Source: Coraliomargarita algicola (lineage in GTDB: Bacteria > Verrucomicrobiota > Verrucomicrobiia > Opitutales > Coraliomargaritaceae). From it: 64,000 nt of DNA. A program made the position numbers and the translations under genes. The stretch covers positions 3,499,001 to 3,563,000 of the forward strand of contig NZ_CP138858.1 of assembly GCF_033878955.1 (NCBI RefSeq). The letters run 5' to 3'. Of this stretch, positions 33,536-42,485 are shown piece by piece. The notes beneath the pieces are model-generated. The model was not told the DNA's origin, did no database searches, and saw only the letters and a program-made list of their open reading frames with translations. The first letter of the stretch is position 1; each line of letters begins with the position of its first letter.

Positions 33536-34696
33536 ATGATTACCACAACCGAAGCCCTTGCCGATGTCGTGCGCCGTGCGCGTGAAGCCGGTGCAGTTGG
33601 CGTCGATACCGAATTTATTTGGGATCGCACCTATTATCCGACCTTAGGTTTAGTACAAATTGGCTATCCAGATGGCCATTGTGAGCTAATTGATGCGCCC
33701 GCGATCGAGGATTGGTCGCCCTTGGCTGAGCTGATGTCGGACCCCGATACGGTAAAAATTCTGCATGATGCGCAACAAGATCTCAATATACTTTACCGCG
33801 CCTGCGGTGGCTTGCCGAAGAATATTTTTGATACCCAGCGCAGTTCGGGCTTTGTGGGGCTGTCGGCGACGATCTCTTTGAGTGAATTGCTAAAGACATT
33901 GCTCAAAGTACGCTTGGCAAAGACGGAGACTCGTTCGGATTGGGTGGCACGTCCGTTAACCGATGCACAGATTAAGTATGCTGAAGATGATGTGCGCTAT
34001 TCGGTCGATTTGATGCTGAAAATTATGGGCAAAGCGGAGGCACTCGGCCGCAAGGAGTGGATTCAAGACGAGATGAAAATCTACGAGGATGTGTCTAATT
34101 ACAGTGAGCGCGACCCCGATTATGAAATGCCCCGCGTGCGCGGCAGTGGTTCGCTCACGCAGCAGCAGCGCAATGTGCTGCGTGCGCTGGGAGCGTGGCG
34201 TGAGTTGAAAGCCCGTCGTCGTAATATTCCGCGAGGCTTTGTGCTTTCGGACGATGCATTGGTGTCACTGGTTAAGCGTCCGCCGAATAGCGCGGAAGAT
34301 ATTCGCCAGATGAAAGGTTTGAGCGAGCGCTCTGCTGAGCGAAATCGCGGGCATATCTGGGAAGCCATCGAACGCGGCCGAAATGGCGATTTGCCGGAAT
34401 TACCCAATCACAAGCACATTGGGCCATCGCCAGACGACGGCTATGAGGCCCGGGTGGATCTCTCCTTGGCTTCGATTAAGGGCATGTGTCTCGCTGACAA
34501 AATTGACCCCGCATTGATTGGCAATCGAGCCGAAGTGACAGCCTTCGTTTTGGAGGTCGAAGGTATCGACCCGAGCCGGCATCGTATGCTGCGTGGTTGG
34601 CGTGGTGAATTTTGTGGCAATGCTTTGCTGCGCCTGCTGAAAGGCGAGGGCAGCATCTCGATTGATCCCGAATCGAAGCTGCCGCAGCTGAGTTAG
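33536..34696 (+). CDS. rnd: Ribonuclease D
   Basis: A 386-aa 3'-5' exoribonuclease that trims tRNA 3' ends. DEDDy motifs: VGVDTEFIWDRTYYP (Exo I, D and E), KILHDAQQDLNILY (Exo II) and YAEDDVRYSVDLM (Exo III, Y and D). An HRDC domain follows at ~200-290 (RNVLRALGAWRELKARRRNIP). Length matches E. coli RNase D (375 aa). It is convergent with rsmI. Confidence 0.92.
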   Translation: MITTTEALADVVRRAREAGAVGVDTEFIWDRTYYPTLGLVQIGYPDGHCELIDAPAIEDWSPLAELMSDPDTVKILHDAQQDLNILYRACGGLPKNIFDTQRSSGFVGLSATISLSELLKTLLKVRLAKTETRSDWVARPLTDAQIKYAEDDVRYSVDLMLKIMGKAEALGRKEWIQDEMKIYEDVSNYSERDPDYEMPRVRGSGSLTQQQRNVLRALGAWRELKARRRNIPRGFVLSDDALVSLVKRPPNSAEDIRQMKGLSERSAERNRGHIWEAIERGRNGDLPELPNHKHIGPSPDDGYEARVDLSLASIKGMCLADKIDPALIGNRAEVTAFVLEVEGIDPSRHRMLRGWRGEFCGNALLRLLKGEGSISIDPESKLPQLS

Positions 34697-34704
34697 AAGT
34701 GTGC

Positions 34705-35421
34705 TTATAGTTCGAAGCCTTCCTTGGCGATGCAGATGACGAATTCGCCTTTTTGGCTGCCTTTGGCTACGCGGTCGCGCACCTCGGCGGCGGGGCCGGT
34801 GTGCACGGTTTCGTGCAGCTTAGTCAGTTCGCGACCGACGCTGATGCAGCGTTGCTCCCCGAGGACGTCGACCAGTTCATTGAGAAATTTCCCGATTCGG
34901 TGACAGGACTCGTATACGATGATGGTGTATTCGAAATCGCGTTTGCTGTCGAAGAAGCGTTTGCGGGCAGCACTTTTTGGGGGGAGGAAACCCACGTAGA
35001 GGAAGCCATCGCTGGGCAGTCCTGATAGCGCGAGCGCTGTGGTGGCTGCAGTGAGGCCCGGAGCAGCAGTGACTGCCAAGCCACGTTTGCGGCACTCGCG
35101 CACGAGCCGAAAGCCAGGGTCGCTGATCGCTGGCATGCCCGCGTCGGAGATGAGCGCGATGTGCTCGCCAGATTCGATTCGATCGGCGAGTTCGCCGGCC
35201 ATGTGCTTCTCGTTTTCTTCGCGATAGGAGGTCAGTGGGCCGTTTTTTTGGATCTCCAGCTTACTGAGTAGTTTGCCCGTGACACGGGTATCTTCGCAGG
35301 CGATGGCATCGACAGTTTTGAGTGTCTCGATGGCGCGTGCAGTCATATCGCCCAAGTTGCCGATTGGTGCGGCGACGAGTGTGAGTTGGCCACTGGGGGA
35401 GTTTGTTTTTGTATGTGTCAA
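34705..35421 (-). CDS. rsmI: 16S rRNA (cytidine(1402)-2'-O)-methyltransferase
   Basis: A 238-aa tetrapyrrole-methylase-fold enzyme that 2'-O-methylates C1402 in the decoding centre. Motifs: LTLVAAPIGNLGDMTARA, CEDTRVTGKLL, LISDAGMPAISDPGFRLV, LSGLPSDGFLYVGFLPPK and GRELTKLHE. The start is a TTG at 35421; no ATG precedes the conserved core. Convergent with rnd, 8 bp between stops. Confidence 0.94.
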   Translation of the reverse strand: MTHTKTNSPSGQLTLVAAPIGNLGDMTARAIETLKTVDAIACEDTRVTGKLLSKLEIQKNGPLTSYREENEKHMAGELADRIESGEHIALISDAGMPAISDPGFRLVRECRKRGLAVTAAPGLTAATTALALSGLPSDGFLYVGFLPPKSAARKRFFDSKRDFEYTIIVYESCHRIGKFLNELVDVLGEQRCISVGRELTKLHETVHTGPAAEVRDRVAKGSQKGEFVICIAKEGFEL

Positions 35422-35464
35422 AATGTGTCGGCTTCTTGAGATTGGGTATTCAATGAATGCTGCG

Positions 35465-35495
35465 TTGTAAGTTTATAAATAGGAGACGCTATAAT
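35465..35495 (+). promoter_or_regulatory. Possible promoter for the PAS hybrid kinase
   Basis: TTGTAA and a perfect TATAAT separated by 19 bp, 125 bp before the kinase ATG. The -10 is good, the spacing long; an extended or alternative -35 is possible. Confidence 0.3.
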
Positions 35496-35619
35496 ATTTA
35501 CCAGTAATTAACGGAATTTGCTGAGTGTGTGCTTTATTAATAAGTCTTACATCCCTTATTATTATCTTATCGTTACCCTACTGAGCAAAATCCATTGTCT
35601 TGGCTATGGGGCCGCAAAT

Positions 35620-37287
35620 ATGCAAGAAGACTTTGAACAAGTATATTTAGATTTACAACGTGAGTGTTTGATTGAAGGCGCGCGTATTGTGTCGATGGGA
35701 GCTTGGATCTATGATCTGGACACTGGACGGTTGCATTGGTCGGAAGGGGTGTACGATGTGCATGGGCTGCCTCGTGGGCAGGAGCCTCCCGGTTTTGAAG
35801 AGTGTTTGTCGTATTATGTGGAGGCGGATCGAGAGAGGTTGCGTGAGGCATTGGATCGGATTAGGCAGGAAGTCGGCAGTTACGATTTCGAGTGTGAGTT
35901 GATTACCAAGGCCGGGGTTCACAAATATGTGAGAGTCATTGGTAAGAGTGGTAGCGCACTGTCTGGTTGTAAGAATTGTTTATTTGGAGTGATTCAAGAT
36001 ATCTCCGAGACCCGGCGTATACGAAATGCGCTGCTTGAGGCGAGAGATCAGGCGAATGCCGCGAATCAGGCAAAGTCTAATTTCCTAGCCACGGTGAGCC
36101 ATGAGCTACGTACGCCATTGAATCCGATCCTGGGCTTTTCAGATCTGTTGTTGGAAGAGGTGGAGGACGAGGAACAGCTGGAGATGGTGCGGGCGATCAA
36201 TGATGCGGGGCAGAGTTTGATCGAGACCATTAATCGAATTATCGAGTTTGCAGAATTGAACCCCGAAAAGAAAAAATTGCGCGAGGATCGTTTTGTACTG
36301 ACGGAATTGGTGAATGAGGTGGTTTTTGAGCTGCAGAAAAATCAGCCCTCTTTTACAGTGGAGATTGAGACCGAGCAGCAAGTCGCTCTGCCCGACGGAG
36401 GCGTGGTCGTGGGCGATTATAAAAAGATTAAATGTGTGCTCTTACATCTGTTGGAAAATGCGGCCAAGTTTTCGGGGATGAATTCTGCAAAGCTCCGCAG
36501 TGTTGTGAAATCGCTGGATGCGGAACACATCATCTGGCACGTGGATGTGGAAGATGAGGGCGTCGGGATTGATGCAAATATGGTGGATCACGTGTTTGAT
36601 CCTTTTTTATTGGGCAATTCGACGTTTACCCGGGCTCAAGGGGGCGCGGGCATGGGGCTGGCCATCTGCCGAGGTTATGTCGAGTTGATGGATGGGCAAA
36701 TTTCGGTGAAAAGGACTGCTGGGGCGGGCGCCACATTTAGCTTTTATATTTGCCTCTCCGTGGCGGGGGCTGCAGCTGCAGGCGTGGGCAAAGATGTCGT
36801 GGAGGCCCGCACGGAGGTCGATGATGTCGAAGTGTCTAAGGTGCCTAAGGTCATTGAAGAGGTGCCCGCTGAGGACGAAGAAGTGCCGGAGGTTTCGAAG
36901 TCACGCGAGCACATCTCGGTGTTGATGGTGGAAGATAATGTTCCGAACCTTTATTATCAGACTCGTATCCTGAAGCGAATGGGCTATGAGCTGACCACTG
37001 CAACGGATGGGCGCGAGGCTCTGGATAAATATAAGCCTGATCTCTACGACGTGGTCTTGCTAGACTTACATATGCCGGGTATTGACGGGATTGATGTGTT
37101 GAAGTCGATACGTCAGGGGGAGGCGCGTAGCGGGGCGACACGTGTGCCGGTGATCGTGCTGACTGCCGATTTATTGAAGTCGACACAGGCGGTGTGTCGC
37201 GAGCATGGTGCGGATGAGTTCGTATCCAAACCTGTGAATGCGGATGATTTACAGCGCAAAATTACAGATGTGCTGACAATGCGTTGA
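35620..37287 (+). CDS. PAS-domain hybrid sensor histidine kinase with C-terminal receiver
   Basis: A 555-aa protein from the ATG at 35620 (an upstream TTG would add 34 poorly conserved residues). PAS domain ~15-130 (MGAWIYDLDTGRLHWSEGV), short coiled coil, HisKA with TVSHELRTPLNPI (phospho-His ~161), HATPase with DEGVGIDANMVDHVF and GAGMGLAICRG, acidic linker ~395-425, receiver with LMVEDN and LLDLHMPG (phospho-Asp ~482) and SKPVN. No membrane segment, so it is cytosolic. No partner regulator lies next to it; the signal is unknown. Confidence 0.9.
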   Translation: MQEDFEQVYLDLQRECLIEGARIVSMGAWIYDLDTGRLHWSEGVYDVHGLPRGQEPPGFEECLSYYVEADRERLREALDRIRQEVGSYDFECELITKAGVHKYVRVIGKSGSALSGCKNCLFGVIQDISETRRIRNALLEARDQANAANQAKSNFLATVSHELRTPLNPILGFSDLLLEEVEDEEQLEMVRAINDAGQSLIETINRIIEFAELNPEKKKLREDRFVLTELVNEVVFELQKNQPSFTVEIETEQQVALPDGGVVVGDYKKIKCVLLHLLENAAKFSGMNSAKLRSVVKSLDAEHIIWHVDVEDEGVGIDANMVDHVFDPFLLGNSTFTRAQGGAGMGLAICRGYVELMDGQISVKRTAGAGATFSFYICLSVAGAAAAGVGKDVVEARTEVDDVEVSKVPKVIEEVPAEDEEVPEVSKSREHISVLMVEDNVPNLYYQTRILKRMGYELTTATDGREALDKYKPDLYDVVLLDLHMPGIDGIDVLKSIRQGEARSGATRVPVIVLTADLLKSTQAVCREHGADEFVSKPVNADDLQRKITDVLTMR

Positions 37288-37329
37288 TCTTAGATTGAAT
37301 TTTGATGATCGCTGGGCACTGTGCGTGAT

Positions 37330-37704
37330 ATGGACATTGAAACATTTCCCAATCCGAACCCGGAGCGCAACTACACGATTCAGCATATTCAGGAGGAGTT
37401 TACTTCTACCTGCCCGATGACGGGGCACCCGGACTATGCCACTGTCGTGTTTAGCTATGCGCCGGATGAGGTCTGCATCGAGCTTAAGGCGATGAAGCTG
37501 TATCTGCACAGTTTTCGCAATAAGGGGATCTTCTTTGAGGCGGCCACCAATCAGATTTTCGAAGACTTATTTGCGGTTTGTAAGCCACGCTGGGCGCGCT
37601 TGGAGACCATCTGGCGCGGGCGCGGTGGCATACGCTCCAACGTGGTGGTTGAAGATGCGCAAGAGGGCTATGATGGCCCGACGACTTTTCCCTTTTCGGC
37701 CTAG
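37330..37704 (+). CDS. queF: NADPH-dependent 7-cyano-7-deazaguanine (preQ0) reductase
   Basis: A 124-aa unimodular QueF that reduces preQ0 to preQ1 in queuosine synthesis. Catalytic Cys in TSTCPMTGHPDYAT; the QueF motif is ELKAMKLYLHSFRNKGIFFE; C-terminal WRGRGGIRS. The ATG at 37330 is preferred to a GTG three codons upstream. No preQ1 riboswitch was recognised in the 42-bp gap after the kinase. Confidence 0.94.
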   Translation: MDIETFPNPNPERNYTIQHIQEEFTSTCPMTGHPDYATVVFSYAPDEVCIELKAMKLYLHSFRNKGIFFEAATNQIFEDLFAVCKPRWARLETIWRGRGGIRSNVVVEDAQEGYDGPTTFPFSA

Positions 37705-37728
37705 TATGTTGTCAACTGGCCTGAGAGC

Positions 37729-38190
37729 TTAAGCGACTTCGAAGATGGCTTGGATCTCGACGGTGGTGTCTTTGGGTAAACCTGTGACAGCGACAGCGGC
37801 GCGAGTGTGACTCCCGCGCTCGGCGAGTATTTCGACCAGTAGGTCGGAGGCGCCGTTGATGACTGCGGGGCTATCGGCGAAGCCGGGCACGCCGTTGACG
37901 AAGCCATTGAGCTGCACGATGCGGGAGACTTTATCGAGGTCGCCTAGATGTGCTTTGGCCACTGCCAGTAAGTTGAGGGCGCAGACGCGGGCGGCTTCTT
38001 GACCGTAAGCAATGTCGCGGGTTTCGCCTATCTTACCGGTGTGAGTCATCTCACCATTTACCAGGCAGATGGCTCCGGACAGATAGAGCAGATTGCCGAC
38101 CCGCATGGCGGGCACGTAACTGCCCGCAGGGGCGGGAGCGGAAGGAAGTTCGATGCCGAGTTCGGCGAGGCGTTGGTCTGTTTGGCTCAT
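37729..38190 (-). CDS. RidA/YjgF-family protein
   Basis: A 153-aa RidA-like protein of the longer subgroup (SYVPAMRVGNLLYLSGAIC, VNGFVNGVPGFADSPAVINGASDLL, TRAAVAVTGLPKDTTVEIQAIFEV). The Arg needed for imine deamination in canonical RidA is present as R in HTRAAVAV. The ATG at 38190 is preferred; six codons upstream (MFKVRA) come from an adjoining repeat. Possible role: hydrolysis of reactive enamines/imines. Confidence 0.88.
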   Translation of the reverse strand: MSQTDQRLAELGIELPSAPAPAGSYVPAMRVGNLLYLSGAICLVNGEMTHTGKIGETRDIAYGQEAARVCALNLLAVAKAHLGDLDKVSRIVQLNGFVNGVPGFADSPAVINGASDLLVEILAERGSHTRAAVAVTGLPKDTTVEIQAIFEVA

Positions 38191-38195
38191 CGCGC

Positions 38196-38298
38196 GAACT
38201 TTGAACATCGAACGCTAAACGTCGAACTCAGAATTTCAGAAATGAAACTGTAGGCTGCTATTCGACGTTCAATGTTGGAAGTTCAAGGTTCGATGTTT
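38196..38298. repeat. Imperfect inverted repeat of GAAC-rich words (copy 1)
   Basis: Left arm 38196-38227 and right arm 38261-38298 are imperfect inverted copies (AACGTCGAA/TTCGACGTT exact at the inner ends) made of iterated GAACnTnGAAC-like words. It fills the gltP-ridA gap; its right end supplies the last codons (NIEP) and stop of the symporter gene. A related element lies at 42392-42485. Confidence 0.65.
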
Positions 38299-39599
38299 CC
38301 GTAGGGTGTTTCGCCCTCGGTGGCAGCGATGGTGACTGCGCCGACGGTGTCGGAAAATACATTCACACTGGTGCGGCACATGTCGAGTATGCGGTCGGTG
38401 AGCCAGACGACGCCGATGGCCTCGACCGGTAGACCGACCGCAGGTAGAATCACCGCGATGGCCACCAGACTTGCGGCAGGGATGCCGGCGACGCCGATGC
38501 TGGTCGTCAAGGCGAGGAATACCACCAAGAGTTGGTCGCCAATGCTGAGCGCGACCTGTCCGGTGGAGGCGTAAAGCTGTGCGATGAAGAGCACCACGAT
38601 GCATTCATACAGCGCGGTGCCGTCCATGTTGACTGTGGCTCCCAACGGTAGGGTGAAGGAGCAGGTCTTTTTGGAGACGCCGGCGCGCTCTTCGACGGTT
38701 TCTATCGTCAGTGGCAAGGTGGCCGAGGAGCTGGCAGTTGAAAATGCGGTGAGCAGCACGGGGGCCATCTCTTTGTAATGGGTGACGGGGTTGACCTTGG
38801 CTACCAACTTGAGAACCAGTCCAAGGTTAATGAAAAAGTGCAGTGTGAGTGCAAGTAGCACCGTGATGAAGAACCATGCGAGAGTGCCAAATAGGTCGCC
38901 GAGGTTGGTTTCAAATATGACAGGCACCACCAGTCCGAATACACCGATCGGGGCGAAACGTATGATGAAATCGGTTAATTGCAGCATGACCTCTTGAGCG
39001 CTTTCCCAGAATCTTTGCTGGGTCTCGCGCTGCTCGGGCTTTAGCTTGCCGATGAAAGCACCAAACATGATGGAGAAGGTGATCACGCCGAGCAGTTGGC
39101 CGTTGTTAGTGGCGGCGTCGATGATGTTGGACGGAAACATGCGCAGGAAGATGTCAAAGAGGTCGCTGGAACTGCGGCCTTCGACTTTGCTCATTAAGCC
39201 CTGGCTTACCGAGGTCTCCGCGCCGGAGCCTAGCATGGCCGCGGCGGTGTCGGCATCGACATTACCTGGCTGGATGATGTTGACCACGATGAGTCCAATG
39301 ATGACAGCCGCGGCGCCGCTAAAGGTGTAGTAGAGAAAGGTTTTAAAGCCCATGCGCCCGACGCCCTTTTCGGCGCCCAGGTGCATGACGCCACTGATAA
39401 TAGAGGCGACGATCAGCGGTACGATGACCATCTTCAGCGCGTTCATGAAGAGCTTGCCGATGAATTGGCAAAAATTGATGGCTCCTGCACTGAAGCCTTC
39501 GCTGGTGTGGGGAAGGATTAGAGCACCGAAGAGCAGGGTGAGCACTAAGGAGAGGAGGATTTGCCAGTGAAGTTTCCAGCGAATGGGATTAGTTGTCAT
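38283..39599 (-). CDS. Dicarboxylate/amino acid:cation symporter (DAACS family)
   Basis: A 438-aa membrane transporter of the GltP/DctA fold. The ATG at 39599 is chosen (MTTNPIRWKLHWQ). Helices alternate with family motifs: NALKMVIVPLIVASIISG, AFSTASSSATLPLTI (serine-rich hairpin HP1), TLPLGATVNMDGTALYE (NMDGT) and IPAASLVAIAVILPAVGLP. Imports C4-dicarboxylates, glutamate or aspartate with Na+ or H+; the substrate is not determined. The C-terminal four residues derive from an intergenic repeat. Confidence 0.92.
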   Translation of the reverse strand: MTTNPIRWKLHWQILLSLVLTLLFGALILPHTSEGFSAGAINFCQFIGKLFMNALKMVIVPLIVASIISGVMHLGAEKGVGRMGFKTFLYYTFSGAAAVIIGLIVVNIIQPGNVDADTAAAMLGSGAETSVSQGLMSKVEGRSSSDLFDIFLRMFPSNIIDAATNNGQLLGVITFSIMFGAFIGKLKPEQRETQQRFWESAQEVMLQLTDFIIRFAPIGVFGLVVPVIFETNLGDLFGTLAWFFITVLLALTLHFFINLGLVLKLVAKVNPVTHYKEMAPVLLTAFSTASSSATLPLTIETVEERAGVSKKTCSFTLPLGATVNMDGTALYECIVVLFIAQLYASTGQVALSIGDQLLVVFLALTTSIGVAGIPAASLVAIAVILPAVGLPVEAIGVVWLTDRILDMCRTSVNVFSDTVGAVTIAATEGETPYGNIEP

Positions 39600-39686
39600 G
39601 ATCAATGTGAGACTACAGGTGGAAGGTCTGTAGCATTTCATTGAGACGAACTGCTTGGCCAGAACGAATTTTAAGCAACGGACCGT

Positions 39687-41441
39687 TTAAATGGCCTGTT
39701 GCTGTTGTTCGGTGGCATGATTTTTACGGCGGCACTCGTCTAGAACTGCACGTAGGTCATCCACCCGCATGGGTTTGGTGACGTAGGCATCCATGCCGGC
39801 ATCGAGGCATTTCTGACGGTCGCCTTGCATGGCGTGGGCAGTCATGGCGGAAATGAATGTGTTTGTCTTACTGGGACCGCAGACGCCCTTGCGGATCAGC
39901 CGGGTGGCGGTATAGCCATCCATGACGGGCATCTGGCAATCCATAAAGATAATGTCGAAACATTGCTCCTTGAGCTTTTCGATGGCGATGGCGCCGTTTT
40001 CGGCGAAATTTACGCAGCACTGTAGGTTTTCCAGAAAGCGTTGAGCGACGTGTCGATTGACGGCATTGTCTTCGACTACCAGAACTTTAAGCGCGGTTTT
40101 ATCTTCGGAGTCTGCGCAGCTGTGATCGGTTTCCGTTTCCGACCAGGGAGTGTGCTCATTTTGGCTGGGAGCGGATGGCGTTGAAGTGGCTTCCAGCTCG
40201 ATGCTCTTGGGGAAGGGGATGGTCACATGGAAGACCGAGCCCACGCCTAGAGTGCTTTGGCAATCGACTTCTCCGCCCATTAAGTTGGCGAGCTTGCGAG
40301 AAATCGATAGCCCGAGGCCTGTGCCTCCAAAGTCCCGCGAGGTTGAGCCGTCGGCCTGGACGAATGGCTTGAAGAGGTTGGAGAGGTTGGCAGGATCGAT
40401 GCCGATGCCGGTATCGCGAATGCTGATACGGATGAGTGCCTCTTCTGCGCTTTCGCGAATGATTTCGCTGCTGAGTGAAACGGTGCCCGCTTTGGTGAAT
40501 TTGACTGCATTGCTGACCAGGTTGTTGACAATTTGGCGGACACGTACGGCGTCGCCACTCAGTTGGTAAGGCAGCTTGCAATCGCTATGGTTGAGCTGGA
40601 TGTTTTTACTGCGTGCCCGCTCTTGGTAGAGCATAATGCAGGAGTTGAGCAGCTCCTGTAGATCGAAGCGCTCGTGCTCGATTTCCAGTTTGCCTGCTTC
40701 GATTTTAGAAAAATCGAGAATGTCGTTTATAATGCGTAGCAGTGCGTTGACGCTCACTTCGGCGGTCGAGACGAGTTCGTTTTGTTCTTCGTCGAGTTTG
40801 GTTTCGGCCAGCAGTGAGAGCATGCCGACGATGCCATTCATCGGGGTGCGAATCTCGTGGCTCATATTGGCCAGGAACTCACTTTTTAGGCGAGTGGCTT
40901 GCTCGGCTACGTTACTTGCCTCGATGAGCTTGGCATTGGTGTGCTCCAGCTCGTCGGTCAGGTGTTCCAGTTGATCATTCTTCCACTGTAGTCGCTGCTT
41001 ATGTTCGTCGGTTTCTTTGAGCTGTTTGTGCAGTAGCGAGTTCTGGACGCGAATCAGTGTGTCGGTGGAGATTAAGCCGCGAAGCTTGTTGTGCGAATCT
41101 ACGATGATGATGTCGTCGTGGAAGTCTTCTCGCTTACGATTGAAGACTTGCTGCAGGGTTTGGTGCACGTCGGTGTCGTCGCGGACGATGATTGGGTTTT
41201 CAACGATGAAGTCGACGATCTGGCGTTGCGCATAGACTGCGTGTCCATAGCGGGCGCTGAGGCACTTGTTGATTTTGACTGCAGAGCAGAGTCCGACGAC
41301 TGTATCGCCACGTTTCACTGCCAGAAAATCGACCCCCTTTTCGGCGGCGAGTCTACTGGTGGTTTCTAGTGTTTCGTGGTCGGGGACGGAGAGTGAATGT
41401 GTGATCAGCTCGTCCAGGTTGATGTCTTCATGTGCAGCCAT
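39687..41441 (-). CDS. CBS-domain hybrid sensor histidine kinase with receiver
   Basis: A 584-aa cytosolic hybrid kinase. A CBS-domain pair (~10-135; VVGLCSAVKINKC, LRGLISTDTLI) suggests adenine-nucleotide or ionic sensing. A coiled coil (~135-185), HisKA with ANMSHEIRTPMNGIVG (H195), HATPase with RDTGIGIDPANLSNLF and GGTGLGLSISRKL, and a receiver with LVVEDNAVNRHVA, IFMDCQMPVMDGYTA and TKPMRVDDL follow. CBS as an N-terminal sensor for a kinase is uncommon. The upstream gap to the symporter is about 90 bp; no partner is evident. Confidence 0.9.
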   Translation of the reverse strand: MAAHEDINLDELITHSLSVPDHETLETTSRLAAEKGVDFLAVKRGDTVVGLCSAVKINKCLSARYGHAVYAQRQIVDFIVENPIIVRDDTDVHQTLQQVFNRKREDFHDDIIIVDSHNKLRGLISTDTLIRVQNSLLHKQLKETDEHKQRLQWKNDQLEHLTDELEHTNAKLIEASNVAEQATRLKSEFLANMSHEIRTPMNGIVGMLSLLAETKLDEEQNELVSTAEVSVNALLRIINDILDFSKIEAGKLEIEHERFDLQELLNSCIMLYQERARSKNIQLNHSDCKLPYQLSGDAVRVRQIVNNLVSNAVKFTKAGTVSLSSEIIRESAEEALIRISIRDTGIGIDPANLSNLFKPFVQADGSTSRDFGGTGLGLSISRKLANLMGGEVDCQSTLGVGSVFHVTIPFPKSIELEATSTPSAPSQNEHTPWSETETDHSCADSEDKTALKVLVVEDNAVNRHVAQRFLENLQCCVNFAENGAIAIEKLKEQCFDIIFMDCQMPVMDGYTATRLIRKGVCGPSKTNTFISAMTAHAMQGDRQKCLDAGMDAYVTKPMRVDDLRAVLDECRRKNHATEQQQQAI

Positions 41442-41548
41442 AGTCGGCTGGACGCTAGCGTCCAGTCGCTGGGGCTAAAAGCTGGAAAAGTGTGCTTTTA
41501 GTTAAGTTATCGTGACGAACGTAAAAGAGTTATCAATTTTTGTGGAGC

Positions 41549-42379
41549 TTAGCAAAAATTGAGCAATTCGCACCAGTCCTGGTAAGTGATCTCCTCGGGG
41601 CGAATACTGGGAGAGTAGCCTTTGCTGAGTAAATGTTCAAACCAGGCAGTGATGCCTGGAGTGGCTTCTTTTTTGCATAGGCTGCCGAGTTGTTTGCGTC
41701 GGAGCGTAAAGATGCGACGGATGCAGGCCCGAATCTCCTTGGGGAAATGGACGGCGTCTTCTTTTAGGTCCAAGCGCAGCAATACGGAATCGACCTTGGG
41801 AGCGGGGTGAAAGCACTGGGCGGAGACCAGATGCCGGCTGTGCATCTTATACGCGGCTTGCAGGAAAATGGAAATTGCGCCGAATGTTTTACTCCCATGG
41901 GGCGCCACATAGCGGTCGGCGGCTTCTTTCTGCAGCATCAGCACCATGCGCTGTGGCAGCGGTCCGGAAAGGACGGCGTCCATCCATGGGGTGGACACGG
42001 CGTAGGGGAGGTTGGCCACGATCTTATAGCCCGATTCCGCGTGCTCGCTTGGGAGTGCTGCAATGGGATAGTCGAGGCAGTCGCCTTCGATCAATTGTAG
42101 CTTGGGCTGTTCGGGGAGAACATTTGTGCGCAAATGTGCCGCCAGAGTTGCGTCGCGTTCTACGGCCCAGAGCGAGGCACCGCTAGCGAGGATCGCGCGG
42201 GTGAGTGTGCCCAGGCCAGGGCCGATTTCGACGACGGCGCTGCCGGGGCCGATCTCGGCGAGGTCGATGGATTTGCGCACGATATTGCCGTCCACTAAGA
42301 AGTTTTGTCCCAGTTTTTTGTTGGGAAGGTGCTCTAGTTGATGCAGGAGCTCACGAGTGGCTGTAGGACTTAGTGGCAT
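41549..42379 (-). CDS. rsmA: 16S rRNA (adenine(1518)-N6/adenine(1519)-N6)-dimethyltransferase
   Basis: A 276-aa KsgA/RsmA enzyme. Motifs: KKLGQNFLVDGNIVRKSI, VVEIGPGLGTLTRAI (motif I), IEGDCLDY, IVANLPYAVSTPWM (NLPY) and RYVAPHGSKTFGAIS. The ATG at 42379 is preferred; twelve codons upstream come from the adjoining repeat. It lies downstream of trpC across that repeat. Confidence 0.94.
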   Translation of the reverse strand: MPLSPTATRELLHQLEHLPNKKLGQNFLVDGNIVRKSIDLAEIGPGSAVVEIGPGLGTLTRAILASGASLWAVERDATLAAHLRTNVLPEQPKLQLIEGDCLDYPIAALPSEHAESGYKIVANLPYAVSTPWMDAVLSGPLPQRMVLMLQKEAADRYVAPHGSKTFGAISIFLQAAYKMHSRHLVSAQCFHPAPKVDSVLLRLDLKEDAVHFPKEIRACIRRIFTLRRKQLGSLCKKEATPGITAWFEHLLSKGYSPSIRPEEITYQDWCELLNFC

Positions 42380-42391
42380 GGCGCTTTGCTT

Positions 42392-42485
42392 GAACGTGGA
42401 ACATTGAACGTCCAACGCTGAACGTTGAATAGGTGGGAATGCTTCATGATTCGATGTTGGGAGTTCGATGTTCGATGTTCAATTA
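42392..42485. repeat. Imperfect inverted repeat of GAAC-rich words (copy 2)
   Basis: Left arm 42392-42430 (iterated GAACGTnGAAC-like words) and right arm 42449-42485 (TTCGATGTT iterated) are imperfect inverted copies around an 18-nt spacer. It fills the trpC-rsmA gap and its right end abuts the trpC stop codon, the same relation to gene ends as copy 1 at 38196-38298. Confidence 0.65.
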
